Made by a program: the position numbers and the translations under genes. From Pseudomonadota bacterium (lineage in GTDB: Bacteria > Pseudomonadota > Alphaproteobacteria > Rhizobiales > Pleomorphomonadaceae), in assembly GCA_018262505.1 (NCBI GenBank), contig JAGSYV010000014.1, forward strand, positions 1 through 40,863: DNA of 40,863 bases, given 5' to 3'. Below are positions 32,506-40,863 of the stretch, piece by piece; the first letter of the stretch is position 1, and each line of letters starts with the position of its first letter. The notes beneath the pieces were generated by a model. That model was not told the origin of the DNA. It was given only the letters and a program-made list of their open reading frames with translations, and ran no database searches.

Positions 32506-32970
32506 ATGCTCGACGAGCGCGACCGAAAGCTCCTGGAACTCCTGCAACGCGATGCCGGCCTGTCGGTGGTCGATCTGGCCGACCGGGTGGCGCTGTCGGT
32601 GTCGGCTTGCTCGCGGCGTATCCAGCGGCTCGAAGCCGAGGGCTACATCGCTCGACGCACGGTGGTGCTCGATCGCGGTCGGCTTGGCGTGCCGACCACC
32701 GTCTATGCGCTGATCCGCACCGCCCATCATTCGGCCGAGTGGATGGAGCGCTTCGCCGCGGTGATCGCCGATATTCCCGAGGTGGTGGAGGCGCATCGCC
32801 TCACCGGCAATGTCGACTACATCCTGAAACTCGCCCTGCCGCGCGTCGAGCACTACGACGTCATCTACAAGAAGATCGTCCGCAAGGTTGAACTCTTCGA
32901 CGTCAGCGCGGCCATATCCATGGAAACGCTGAAGGATGGCGCGCCGCTGCCGGTGGATTACGCGACCTGA
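32506..32970 (+). CDS. Lrp/AsnC-family transcriptional regulator
   Basis: A 154-residue regulator. The N-terminal HTH is LDERDRKLLELLQRDAGLSV with SACSRRIQRLEAEGYI, followed by the RAM ligand-binding domain (VVEAHRLTGNVDYILKLALP, a signature of the family). Length is typical. It is divergent from the Asp/Glu racemase with 163 bp between the starts and is the likely regulator of that gene. The effector would be an amino acid. Confidence 0.92.
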   Translation: MLDERDRKLLELLQRDAGLSVVDLADRVALSVSACSRRIQRLEAEGYIARRTVVLDRGRLGVPTTVYALIRTAHHSAEWMERFAAVIADIPEVVEAHRLTGNVDYILKLALPRVEHYDVIYKKIVRKVELFDVSAAISMETLKDGAPLPVDYAT

Positions 32971-33060
32971 CGCTGTCTTTCGACCATAACGGCCGAACCT
33001 GTCGCAACTGCCAGTTCCTGGCAGCGCTTCTGGTCATTCTACCTTCAAGGGGGAGGCAAG

Positions 33061-33570
33061 ATGATCAGCCTTTACGACATATCCGTGCCAGTGTTCGGCC
33101 GTTATCTCGAACGGCTCGATGGGCTGGTCTTGATCGCGGCGGCCCATGCCGCCGACCGTGACCTGTCGCAAGCGGCGCTGCTTCAGTCTCGCCTTGCGCC
33201 CGACATGCTGCCCTTCGAGACGCAGGTGCGGATTGCCGCCCGCTTTCCGCTGCGCGCGCTGGGGCCCCTGGTACCACGCCTGCCGGACCTTGAGTTTCCA
33301 GCGGCCATTTTCTTCGCCGATCTCCGGGCCGACATTGCCGCCGTCGTGGGCGCACTGTCGACGCTGGCGCCGGCCGATCTCAACGGACGCGAGGGGGCAG
33401 TCGTCACCGACCGCGCCGGTCTAGCCGACATCGCCTTACCGGCGGCGCGCTTCATTACCGAATACGCGCTGCCGAACATGTTCTTCCATCACGCCACCGC
33501 CTATGCCATCGCCCGCTGGGAAGGCGTGAAGCTCGGCAAGGCGGATTTCGATGGGTGGCACCGTTATTGA
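33061..33570 (+). CDS. DUF1993 family protein
   Basis: A 169-residue soluble protein. Family landmarks are SLYDISVPVFGRYLERLDGL at the start, LLQSRLAPDMLPFETQVRIA, and the end YALPNMFFHHATAYAIARWE followed by GVKLGKADFDG. The fold is related to the DinB-like four-helix bundle; no activity is established. GGGGGAGG lies 6 nt before the ATG. It is convergent with fumC, with only 4 bp between the stops. Confidence 0.88.
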   Translation: MISLYDISVPVFGRYLERLDGLVLIAAAHAADRDLSQAALLQSRLAPDMLPFETQVRIAARFPLRALGPLVPRLPDLEFPAAIFFADLRADIAAVVGALSTLAPADLNGREGAVVTDRAGLADIALPAARFITEYALPNMFFHHATAYAIARWEGVKLGKADFDGWHRY

Positions 33571-33574
33571 CGGA

Positions 33575-34963
33575 TCACTCCGGCCCGATCATCCGCTCCG
33601 GCCGCACCAGGGCGTCGAATTCGGCGTCGGTGACGTAGCCAGCGCCGACGGCTTCCTCGCGTAGCGTGGTGCCGTTCTTGTGCGCCGTCTTGGCAATCTT
33701 GGCGGCGATGTCGTAGCCGACCTTGGGGGCGAGGGCGGTGACCAGCATCAGGGAACGGTCGAGGGCCGCCTTGATGTTGTCCTCGCGCGGCTCGATGCCG
33801 ACGACGCAGTTGTCGGTGAAGGAGACGGCGGCGTCGGCCAAGAGCGTTGCCGACTGAAGGAAGTTGTAGGCCATCACCGGATTGTAGACGTTGAGCTCGA
33901 AATGGCCCTGGCTGCCGGCGAAGGTCAGCGCCGAATGATTGCCGAATACCTGGACGCAGACCATGGTCAGCGCCTCGCACTGTGTCGGGTTGACCTTGCC
34001 CGGCATGATCGACGAGCCCGGCTCGTTCTCCGGCAGCGACAGTTCGCCGAGGCCGGAGCGCGGGCCAGAGCCGAGCAGGCGGATGTCGTTGGCGATCTTG
34101 AACAGGCTCGCCGCCACCGTGTTGAGGGCGCCGTGGCTCATCACCATGGCGTCGTGGGCGGCCAGCGCCTCGAACTTGTTAGGCGCCGAGGTGAAGGAGT
34201 GGCCGGTCAGCTCGGCGACGCGGGCGGCGATCTTCTCGGCAAAACCCTTGGGCGCGTTGAGGCCGGTGCCGACGGCGGTGCCGCCCTGGGCGATCTCCAT
34301 CAGCATCGGCAGCGTCTGCTCGATGCGCTTGATGCCGTTCTCCACCTGCTTGGCGTAGCCGGAGAATTCCTGGCCGAGGGTCAGCGGCGTGGCATCCTGG
34401 GTGTGGGTGCGTCCGATCTTGATGATGTCGGCCCAGCTCTTCGCCTTGGCGTCGAGCGCCTTGTGGAGGTGGCGGAGCGCCGGCAGCAGCTTCTCGATCA
34501 CCTCGCTGGCGGCGGCGATATGCATGGCCGACGGATAGGTGTCGTTGGACGACTGGCTCATGTTGACGTGGTCGTTGGGATGCACCGGCTTCTTGGAACC
34601 GAGCGTGCCGCCCAGAAGCTCGATCGCCCGGTTGGAGATCACCTCGTTGGCGTTCATGTTGGTCTGGGTGCCGGAGCCGGTCTGCCAGACGGCCAGCGGG
34701 AAGTGGGCGTCGAGCTTGCCGTCGATCACTTCCTGCGCCGCCGTGACGATGGTGTCGCAGAGCTTTGGATCGAGCTTGCCGAGATCGCGGTTGACCTCGG
34801 CGGCGGCGCGTTTCAGGACGCCGAGCGCCTTGACGATGGCCTTGGGCTGCTTTTCCCAGCCGATCTTGAAATTGCCGAGGGAGCGCTGCGTCTGAGCGCC
34901 CCAATAAACGGACGCGTCGACGTCGATGGGGCCGAAGGTGTCGGATTCGATGCGGGTGGACAA
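33575..34963 (-). CDS. fumC: Class II fumarate hydratase
   Basis: A 462-residue iron-independent fumarase of the TCA cycle, converting fumarate to malate as a cytoplasmic tetramer. Signatures are [16 protein letters not shown] (about residues 93-108), [24 protein letters not shown] with catalytic His187, and [11 protein letters not shown] (316-326) carrying the catalytic Ser318. Length is standard (about 460-465). It is monocistronic. A palindromic repeat and a TetR gene lie upstream. Confidence 0.97.
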   Translation of the reverse strand: MSTRIESDTFGPIDVDASVYWGAQTQRSLGNFKIGWEKQPKAIVKALGVLKRAAAEVNRDLGKLDPKLCDTIVTAAQEVIDGKLDAHFPLAVWQTGSGTQTNMNANEVISNRAIELLGGTLGSKKPVHPNDHVNMSQSSNDTYPSAMHIAAASEVIEKLLPALRHLHKALDAKAKSWADIIKIGRTHTQDATPLTLGQEFSGYAKQVENGIKRIEQTLPMLMEIAQGGTAVGTGLNAPKGFAEKIAARVAELTGHSFTSAPNKFEALAAHDAMVMSHGALNTVAASLFKIANDIRLLGSGPRSGLGELSLPENEPGSSIMPGKVNPTQCEALTMVCVQVFGNHSALTFAGSQGHFELNVYNPVMAYNFLQSATLLADAAVSFTDNCVVGIEPREDNIKAALDRSLMLVTALAPKVGYDIAAKIAKTAHKNGTTLREEAVGAGYVTDAEFDALVRPERMIGPE

Positions 34964-35076
34964 GCGCGAACTCCCTCATGTCTTGTCTGTCGCCTTGGCA
35001 CTGGCAAGGCGGGCGCCAATGCGTATCCCGCTCGCCCGGACGGTGAGCCACGGAGGGCACAAGCGATTGACTTTGG

Positions 35077-35124
35077 AGCGTTTCCTTAATCGCCAGATGG
35101 AACCAACTGGTCGGGACATGCTCT
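35077..35124. repeat. Degenerate intergenic palindrome, copy F
   Basis: AGCGTTTCC ... GGGACATGCT can pair imperfectly and resembles the outer arms of hairpin II in copies A and D. The inner part CCAG...CTGG is short. It lies between fumC and the downstream tetR gene. Membership in the family is tentative. Confidence 0.35.
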
Positions 35125-35207
35125 AGGCGATTTTCATCAGGGATTCCACCCATGCCTAAGGAGAAAAACCGGGGTTTCACCTAAATGTGGTCAAGGCGCG
35201 GAGGTGC

Positions 35208-35236
35208 TTGACAAGGCAAGATGTCCGCACTAGAAC
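35208..35236 (+). promoter_or_regulatory. Promoter of the second tetR gene
   Basis: TTGACA (35208-35213) and TAGAAC (35231-35236) with an ideal 17-bp spacer, 58 bp before the start codon. The predicted transcription start is about 35243, right at the palindrome that follows. Confidence 0.65.
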
Positions 35237-35245
35237 GGCGGAACC

Positions 35246-35259
35246 GTACCGTACGGTAC
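35246..35259. promoter_or_regulatory. Putative TetR autoregulatory operator
   Basis: GTACCGTACGGTAC is a perfect 14-bp palindrome located at about +3 to +17 of the predicted transcript. This position suits self-repression by the TetR protein encoded 35 bp further on. Confidence 0.65.
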
Positions 35260-35293
35260 ATAAGCTTGAGCCGCCGACAGAGAGCGTCCCGCC

Positions 35294-35917
35294 ATGGAGC
35301 CCTTCACGCCCCGCCAGAATGCCGTGCTGGAATGCGCGCTGCAGCTGTTGGTCGCCGGTGGCGAGCGGGCGCTGACCACCGCCGGTCTCGCCCGGGCGGC
35401 CAACTGCTCCAAGGAAAGCCTCTACAAGTGGTTTGGTGACCGCGATGGGCTGCTGGCCGCCATGATCACCTACCAAGCCAGCAAGGTGCGGACGCCGGGG
35501 CCGCGCGAGGCGATACCGACCCTCGACGATTTCGCCCGCAGCCTCGTCGTGTTCGCCGAAGATCTCATCGGCGTGCTCTCAGGCGAGGTGTCGCTGGCGC
35601 TCAACCGTCTCGCCATCGGCCAGGCTGATCGCGATGGCGCCCGGCTCGGAGCGTTGCTGCGCGAGCACGGCCGGCTGCCGATCGAACAGCGCGCCCGAGC
35701 GCTTCTGGAACTCGGTCGGCGGCATGGTTACGTGCATTTCACCGATACGCGCGAGGCCTATGAGACGCTTTACGGCCTCGTCGTTCATGACGGCCACGTG
35801 CGGATGCTGCTCGGCGAACCGCCGACGGGTCTGGCCGAGGAGCGGTCGCGGCGGGCACGCCTCGCGATCGCGCAGTTTTTTCGTCTCTATGGGCACGGCG
35901 CCCAGGACATCGAGTAA
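35294..35917 (+). CDS. TetR-family regulator upstream of ilvC
   Basis: A 207-residue regulator. The HTH is AVLECALQLLVAGGERALTT, AGLARAANCSKESLYKWFGD, RDGLLAAMI, with K-E-S-L-Y-K-W-F in the recognition helix. The C-terminal domain looks like the TetR_C group with AefR-like proteins (RRARLAIAQFFRLYG at the end). The start codon is the ATG at 35294. It has a good promoter and a palindrome of its own. ilvC follows after 77 bp on the same strand, so co-transcription is possible, but nothing shows that it regulates ilvC. Confidence 0.88.
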   Translation: MEPFTPRQNAVLECALQLLVAGGERALTTAGLARAANCSKESLYKWFGDRDGLLAAMITYQASKVRTPGPREAIPTLDDFARSLVVFAEDLIGVLSGEVSLALNRLAIGQADRDGARLGALLREHGRLPIEQRARALLELGRRHGYVHFTDTREAYETLYGLVVHDGHVRMLLGEPPTGLAEERSRRARLAIAQFFRLYGHGAQDIE

Positions 35918-35934
35918 GCCGATTTCATGAGTGA

Positions 35935-37175
<1,241 letters not shown>

Positions 37176-37222
37176 AGGAGCGCAAGGTTGGCGACAGCTT
37201 ATTGGGCGATCATTGATGACGA

Positions 37223-37255
37223 AGCCGGAGAGCCGCGAGGCTTTCCGGCTTTTTT
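37223..37255 (+). terminator. Rho-independent terminator of ilvC
   Basis: Stem AGCCGGAGAGCC / GGCTTTCCGGCT (12 bp with one G-T pair), tetraloop GCGA, then TTTTTT. It is the strongest terminator in the window, about 210 bp after the ilvC stop and beyond the duplicated segment. Confidence 0.93.
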
Positions 37256-37291
37256 GTATATGAAGTCGAGAATCTTCGACCGGAAGTAGAT

Positions 37292-37305
37292 TCCGACCGG
37301 TCGGA
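37292..37305. promoter_or_regulatory. Perfect palindrome, operator-like
   Basis: TCCGACCGGTCGGA (14 bp) lies between the ilvC terminator and the chemotaxis receptor gene, 206 bp before the latter. It resembles TetR-type operators, but no regulator gene is adjacent. No promoter hexamers were recognised beside it. Confidence 0.4.
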
Positions 37306-37510
37306 TCTCCGTTATCGTCATGATGCACTCAGGTTTATTCGACTGATAATGCAACTTTTATTCGTCATGGCCATCGGATTCACTCACGACAAAGGCGCAA
37401 CTCATTGGAAACATTCCACGCGTTAATCACTCGGCAATGGAAATATTTCTATGCTGCTGCCTTGTCAGCCATCGCCTGTTTAGACTGACCTTGTTTGCGG
37501 AAGCTCGAAA

Positions 37511-39184
37511 ATGAAAATCCAAGGAAAGCTCTATTCGATCGTTGCCGTGCTCGGCGTCATCGCCATTGGCGTTGCCCTGCTCGGCATCCGTCTCATGCAG
37601 GGGTACAACGAGCAGGTCGATGCCTTTCAGTTGGCCTCGCAGCGCGCCTATGACGGCGAGCACCTTAACCGGCTGATCACCGCGGTGGTGATGGACTCGC
37701 GCGGCGTATACGCCGCCAAGGACAAAGAGACAGCCAAACCCTTCGCCGACGGTATCCTAAAGAACCTGAAAGCGATCGACACGCTGCTCGGCGACTGGTC
37801 CGCTCGCGTGCCCGACGACCGCAAGAACGAGTTCGGTGCCATCGTCGCCAAGGCCAAGGAATTCCAGACCTTCCGCACCGAGACCGCCCGACTCGGCACC
37901 GAGGTGTCGCCAGCCGCTGCCAACGAGCAGGGTAACAACGACGCCAACCGCAGCAATCGCAAGCAGCTCCAGGCCGACCTCGACAAGCTGATCGATCTCG
38001 ACCGGCAGGATCTCGACGCGGTGCGCGCCTCCATTGAAGACTATTACGTGGCCGGCCGCCGGACCCTAATCATCTTTGCCATCGTCGGCATTCTGGCCGG
38101 CATCGGCATCGCGTCCTGGATCGGGGCGGCCAAGATCGCCGGGCCGCTGCGCCGCGTCAATGGCGCGCTGGCCGAGCTAACACATGGCAAGATGGATGTC
38201 GCCATCCCCGCCAAAATCGGCCGCGACGAGATCGGCCTGCTGTGGAGCACCGTCGGCACCTTCCGCGACACGCTGGTCGAGACCGAACGGCTCAAGGCGG
38301 CCCAGGCCGATGTGGAGGCCCAGCGGCGCGCCGAGCAGAAGGCGCTGCTCGATCGGCTTGCCCGGGAATTCGAGAGCGAAGTCGGCGCGGTGCTCGCCAC
38401 CGTGACGCAGACCGCGCAGTCGACGCTGAAGGCCGCCGAAGTGATGGTGGCCGATGCCGAGGAGACCTCCGGCCGGTCGGTTGCCGTGGCCAGTGCGTCC
38501 GAACAGACCTCGGCCAACGTGCAGGCGGTGGCTGGCGCCTCGGAAGAACTGTCGTCGTCGATCGCCGAAATCGGTCGCCAGATCGATGAAGCGTCGACGC
38601 TGATCGGCGCCGCCGTCGAGCAGGCCCGTCTGACCGACCACGACGTCCGGTCGCTCGCCGACAGCGCGTCGAAGGTCGGCACCATCGTTGCCATGATCCA
38701 GGCGATTGCCGAGCAGACCAATCTTCTTGCCCTCAACGCCACCATCGAGGCGGCGCGGGCCGGCGAGGCGGGCCGCGGCTTTGCCGTCGTCGCCTCGGAA
38801 GTGAAGGCATTGGCCAGCCAGACGGCGAAGGCGACGCAGGACATCGAAGCGCAGATGGGCACCATTCAGGGCGCCACCCAGCAGTCGGTGGAAAAGATCG
38901 CCGACATCTCGCGCCGCATCGCCGAGCTCGATCACATCACCTCGTCGATCGCCGGCGCTGCCACGCAGCAGAGCTCGGCAACCGGCGAGATTTCCCGCAA
39001 CATCTCCGAAGCGGCCATCGGTGCCGCCGACGTGGCAACGACTATCGTCGGCGTCCGGACCACGGCCGAAAAGAGTGGCGCAGCCTCGCGCGATCTTCTC
39101 GAGCGCATGTCGCATCTCGCCAAGCAGTCGGCGACGCTGGAGCAGAAGGTGTCGGCGTTCGTCGGAACCATCCGCGCCGCCTAG
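37511..39184 (+). CDS. Methyl-accepting chemotaxis protein
   Basis: A 557-residue chemoreceptor. The first membrane helix is [20 protein letters not shown] (residues 7-26), then a periplasmic helical-bundle sensor domain of about 155 residues, a second helix [20 protein letters not shown] (about 184-203), a HAMP domain ([20 protein letters not shown]), and the signalling domain with the highly conserved tip [20 protein letters not shown] followed by [12 protein letters not shown]. The sensor domain resembles the four-helix-bundle MCP type; the ligand is unknown. No CheW-tether pentapeptide is seen at the C-terminus. GGAAG lies 8 nt before the ATG. No other che genes are nearby. Confidence 0.94.
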   Translation: MKIQGKLYSIVAVLGVIAIGVALLGIRLMQGYNEQVDAFQLASQRAYDGEHLNRLITAVVMDSRGVYAAKDKETAKPFADGILKNLKAIDTLLGDWSARVPDDRKNEFGAIVAKAKEFQTFRTETARLGTEVSPAAANEQGNNDANRSNRKQLQADLDKLIDLDRQDLDAVRASIEDYYVAGRRTLIIFAIVGILAGIGIASWIGAAKIAGPLRRVNGALAELTHGKMDVAIPAKIGRDEIGLLWSTVGTFRDTLVETERLKAAQADVEAQRRAEQKALLDRLAREFESEVGAVLATVTQTAQSTLKAAEVMVADAEETSGRSVAVASASEQTSANVQAVAGASEELSSSIAEIGRQIDEASTLIGAAVEQARLTDHDVRSLADSASKVGTIVAMIQAIAEQTNLLALNATIEAARAGEAGRGFAVVASEVKALASQTAKATQDIEAQMGTIQGATQQSVEKIADISRRIAELDHITSSIAGAATQQSSATGEISRNISEAAIGAADVATTIVGVRTTAEKSGAASRDLLERMSHLAKQSATLEQKVSAFVGTIRAA

Positions 39185-39194
39185 TCGCCGGACC

Positions 39195-39280
39195 GAAACT
39201 CTGCTGGGGCGGGCATCTAGCTTAGGGCTCTGCTCCGGTTCTCGAACCCGTCGCCATTTGCCGTGCCCCAGCGAGTTCCC
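39195..39280. repeat. Dispersed inverted-repeat element 'CTGGGGCGGGC', copy 2
   Basis: The arms GAAACTCTGCTGGGGCGGGC and GCCGTGCCCCAGCGAGTTCC pair imperfectly. CTCCGGTTCTCGAACCCGTC beside the right arm matches copy 1 at 31271-31440. It starts 10 bp after the chemoreceptor stop, as copy 1 follows the tetR stop, suggesting a role at transcript ends. Confidence 0.65.
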
Positions 39281-39444
39281 ATTCCGGCTCTACACCATCT
39301 CTCGATTGCTTCGATCCCCGCCGGTGTCCGGCGGGGATTTTTGTTGTCCGGCCGACGGATCGGGGCGGCGCGTCTTCCTTTGGTCGTATCGGCTGGCTAG
39401 AGTTTGCCGACTCACCTGATTGGCCGGTTGTTCCGGAACGCCCC

Positions 39445-40155
39445 ATGCTTCATGAAATCACCGATATTCGCCTCCGCCTTCGACCCGGCGCGTGGCCAAT
39501 TGCCGACGATCTGCGCCCCAAGATCGAGGCACACTGGGCGGCCTGCCTGACCGCCAATCCGCATCTCTGGAACGGTCGGGTGTTGGGCACCATCGCGCCG
39601 GGCGCGCCGGGCGGCATCGCGGTTCACGGCGGCGTGCTGACGGGCGAGGCGGTCGAGGGCGATTTCGCCGGCTTCATCGCCTGGCGCGACTGGGGTTTTC
39701 CGGAGATCGGCATCCGCAACCTGTTCGGATCGGCGCTGGTGCTGTCGTCGGACGGCGCGCTGATCCTCGGCGTCATGGGGGCGACGACGGCCAATGCCGG
39801 CAAAATCTATCCACCGGGCGGCAGCCTGGAGCCGGCCGATGTCGATGCCGACGGCAATGTCGACGTGATCGCCTCGATCGAACGGGAGCTTCGTGAGGAG
39901 ACCGGGCTGATCGCCGCGGAAGCGACGATGGAAGGCATGCTGGCGGCGTTCGACGGGCCACGCGTTTCAGTTGGCCGAATACTCCGCTTTCCGCAACCGG
40001 CCGACGATCTCGTTTCGATCATCATGGCCGAACTCGACCGACAGCAGGAGCGTGAACTGGCACGGGTCGTCGCCTTCCGTGCCGCGGCTGAACTCGACCG
40101 CCCGGATGTCACGGCCTATAGCCGGGCCTTCGCGGCGCGACTGCTTCCGGACTGA
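39445..40155 (+). CDS. NUDIX hydrolase
   Basis: A 236-residue protein with a NUDIX domain in the middle and C-terminal parts. The box is GGSLEPADVDADGNVDVIAS followed by IERELREETGL (residues 125-155). RELREETGL is canonical, but about seven extra residues (around DVDADGNVD) separate the first glycine from the R-E-L-x-E-E core, compared with the standard spacing. The N-terminal 90 residues (including WAACLTANPHLWNGRVLG) form a separate lead domain seen in a subgroup of alphaproteobacterial NUDIX proteins. The substrate is unknown. It is monocistronic and convergent with the BA14K gene. Confidence 0.85.
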   Translation: MLHEITDIRLRLRPGAWPIADDLRPKIEAHWAACLTANPHLWNGRVLGTIAPGAPGGIAVHGGVLTGEAVEGDFAGFIAWRDWGFPEIGIRNLFGSALVLSSDGALILGVMGATTANAGKIYPPGGSLEPADVDADGNVDVIASIERELREETGLIAAEATMEGMLAAFDGPRVSVGRILRFPQPADDLVSIIMAELDRQQERELARVVAFRAAAELDRPDVTAYSRAFAARLLPD

Positions 40156-40232
40156 TAAAAAAAGCCGCCCGCCAGGAGGTCACGGCGAGCGGTTCAAGGT
40201 ACTGCGATCTGCCTGGGGTGGTGGCTTTCCGA

Positions 40233-40670
40233 TCAGCCGCCGTAGTAAGGCGACTGACAGGGGCGCAGATTTCCGCGGTTATCGACCCACGTATTGTCGT
40301 AAGAGTTGTAGGACCGGTAGCGACCGGCACACCAAGCCTGATGCTCCTGCGGCATCGGTACCGCATAGACCCGAGCAGGCTGCTGGTAGACGACCACGGG
40401 CGCCGGACGGTAGATGACCGGTGGCGGCGGCGGGTTGTAATAAACGGGCGGCGGCGGCGGATCATAATAGGCTGGCGGCGACGGCGGGGAGGCCAGCGTG
40501 GAGCCCAGCAGAGCGCCGCCGAGAAGGCCGATGGCGCCGACTGCGGCGAGGTCGCCGCCATCATAGCGGTGGTGCCTGTGGTAGTAGCCATCCGCCATGG
40601 CCGGCAACGCCAGCGAGGACAGGACGGCGGCAATGGCGACAGGTGCGGCAATCTTTGACAGCCTGAACAT
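40233..40670 (-). CDS. BA14K-family secreted protein
   Basis: A 145-residue exported protein. The signal peptide is MFRLSKIAAPVAIAAVLSSL then ALPAMA, cleaved before DGYYHR. A glycine-rich hydrophobic segment (AAVGAIGLLGGALLGSTLAS) and a proline/tyrosine-rich linker with PPPPPVYYNPPPPP follow. The C-terminal motif HQAWCAGRYRSYNSYDNTWV with NRGNLRPC is the BA14K module, first known from the Brucella 14-kDa immunoreactive lectin-like protein. The Met at 40670 begins the signal peptide with GAGACGAG upstream; a longer start at 40715 is less likely. A cell-envelope or surface role is likely; sugar binding is unproven. Confidence 0.88.
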   Translation of the reverse strand: MFRLSKIAAPVAIAAVLSSLALPAMADGYYHRHHRYDGGDLAAVGAIGLLGGALLGSTLASPPSPPAYYDPPPPPVYYNPPPPPVIYRPAPVVVYQQPARVYAVPMPQEHQAWCAGRYRSYNSYDNTWVDNRGNLRPCQSPYYGG

Positions 40671-40851
40671 TTCTCGTCTCCACGCCCGGTCGTGAAAGTC
40701 GGCGAACCGGTGCATCCTTTCCGTTAGCTATAGCTGGTAATTTTGGTCGCATTTGGGAAGGGGCGTGGTGAAATTCGGGTGATAACCGACGTGGACTAAC
40801 GTCATCGCCGCCACTATGGTGGCCGGCACCCGTGCGCCCAGGAGAGACCAA

Positions 40852-40863
40852 GTGGCTCGTCGA
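40852..40863 (+). CDS. Possible start of a gene running off the window
   Basis: GTG GCT CGT CGA begins 7 nt after AGGAGAG, a good ribosome site, at the very end of the window. Only four codons (M-A-R-R) are visible, so nothing can be said about the product. Confidence 0.3.

Noticed and set aside
33680..35089. A 469-codon plus-strand frame opposite fumC
   Set aside because: Shadow of fumC, which has all fumarase signatures.

Overview
The window is about 40.9 kb of GC-rich chromosomal DNA from an alphaproteobacterium, most likely of the order Hyphomicrobiales (Rhizobiales). The pointers are an S21 protein with an extended basic tail, a BA14K-family secreted protein, a pst operon behind a direct-repeat Pho box, GTG/TTG starts, a lipid glycosyltransferase of the GT21 (ceramide-glucosyltransferase-like) type, and many copies of the AAAAGTGG...CCGGTTTT intergenic palindrome common in this order. 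The genus cannot be named from sequence alone. No tRNA, rRNA, CRISPR array, prophage or insertion sequence was found.

Layout. 1-4.4 kb: palindromic repeats, an ArsR remnant, cspA and rpsU (minus), two small overlapping plus-strand genes, a LysE-type exporter, a YccF membrane protein and a 3' fragment of another yccF. 4.4-8.7 kb: a LysR regulator divergent from an AEC-family carrier, a catB-type acetyltransferase, proline iminopeptidase and a second intact yccF. 8.8-10.2 kb: a chimeric ORF ending in a methyltransferase tail, an orphan XRE antitoxin-like protein and an intact methyltransferase. 10.3-18.4 kb: a LacI regulator facing a five-gene sugar operon (binding protein, two permeases, ATPase, GH3 glycosidase) with a perfect 18-bp operator over its promoter. 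18.8-20.1 kb: cyclopropane fatty acid synthase. 20.4-24.3 kb: pstSCAB. 24.7-27.1 kb: a tightly coupled trio of GT21 glycosyltransferase, DedA protein and GT2 glycosyltransferase. 27.3-31.2 kb: an EmrAB-type efflux locus, with emrA broken by a deletion/frameshift, divergent from a TetR gene with a perfect 19-bp operator. 31.6-35 kb: an Asp/Glu racemase divergent from an Lrp/AsnC regulator, a DUF1993 protein and fumC. 35.2-37.3 kb: a TetR gene with its own palindrome, then ilvC, whose 3' end is tandemly duplicated. 37.5-40.9 kb: a chemotaxis receptor, a NUDIX hydrolase, a BA14K protein and perhaps the first codons of one more gene.

How the parts work together. Most of the region is ordinary chromosome made of regulator-target pairs: LysR/AEC carrier, LacI/oligosaccharide operon, PhoB-type control of pst, TetR/EmrAB and Lrp/racemase. 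The imported oligosaccharide would be cut in the cytoplasm by the GH3 enzyme, which has no signal peptide. The placement of a GT21 lipid glycosyltransferase module just behind pstSCAB suggests, but does not prove, membrane-lipid remodelling linked to phosphate supply.

The least explained content is intergenic. It includes (i) a two-hairpin composite repeat whose stems differ between copies while pairing is kept, (ii) a long perfect inverted repeat family at convergent gene ends on both sides of the efflux locus, (iii) a roughly 150-bp repeat ending in an intrinsic terminator, a candidate small-RNA or 3'-UTR family, and (iv) several gene remnants (arsR, yccF, methyltransferase, Fis-type HTH, emrA) that record past rearrangement.
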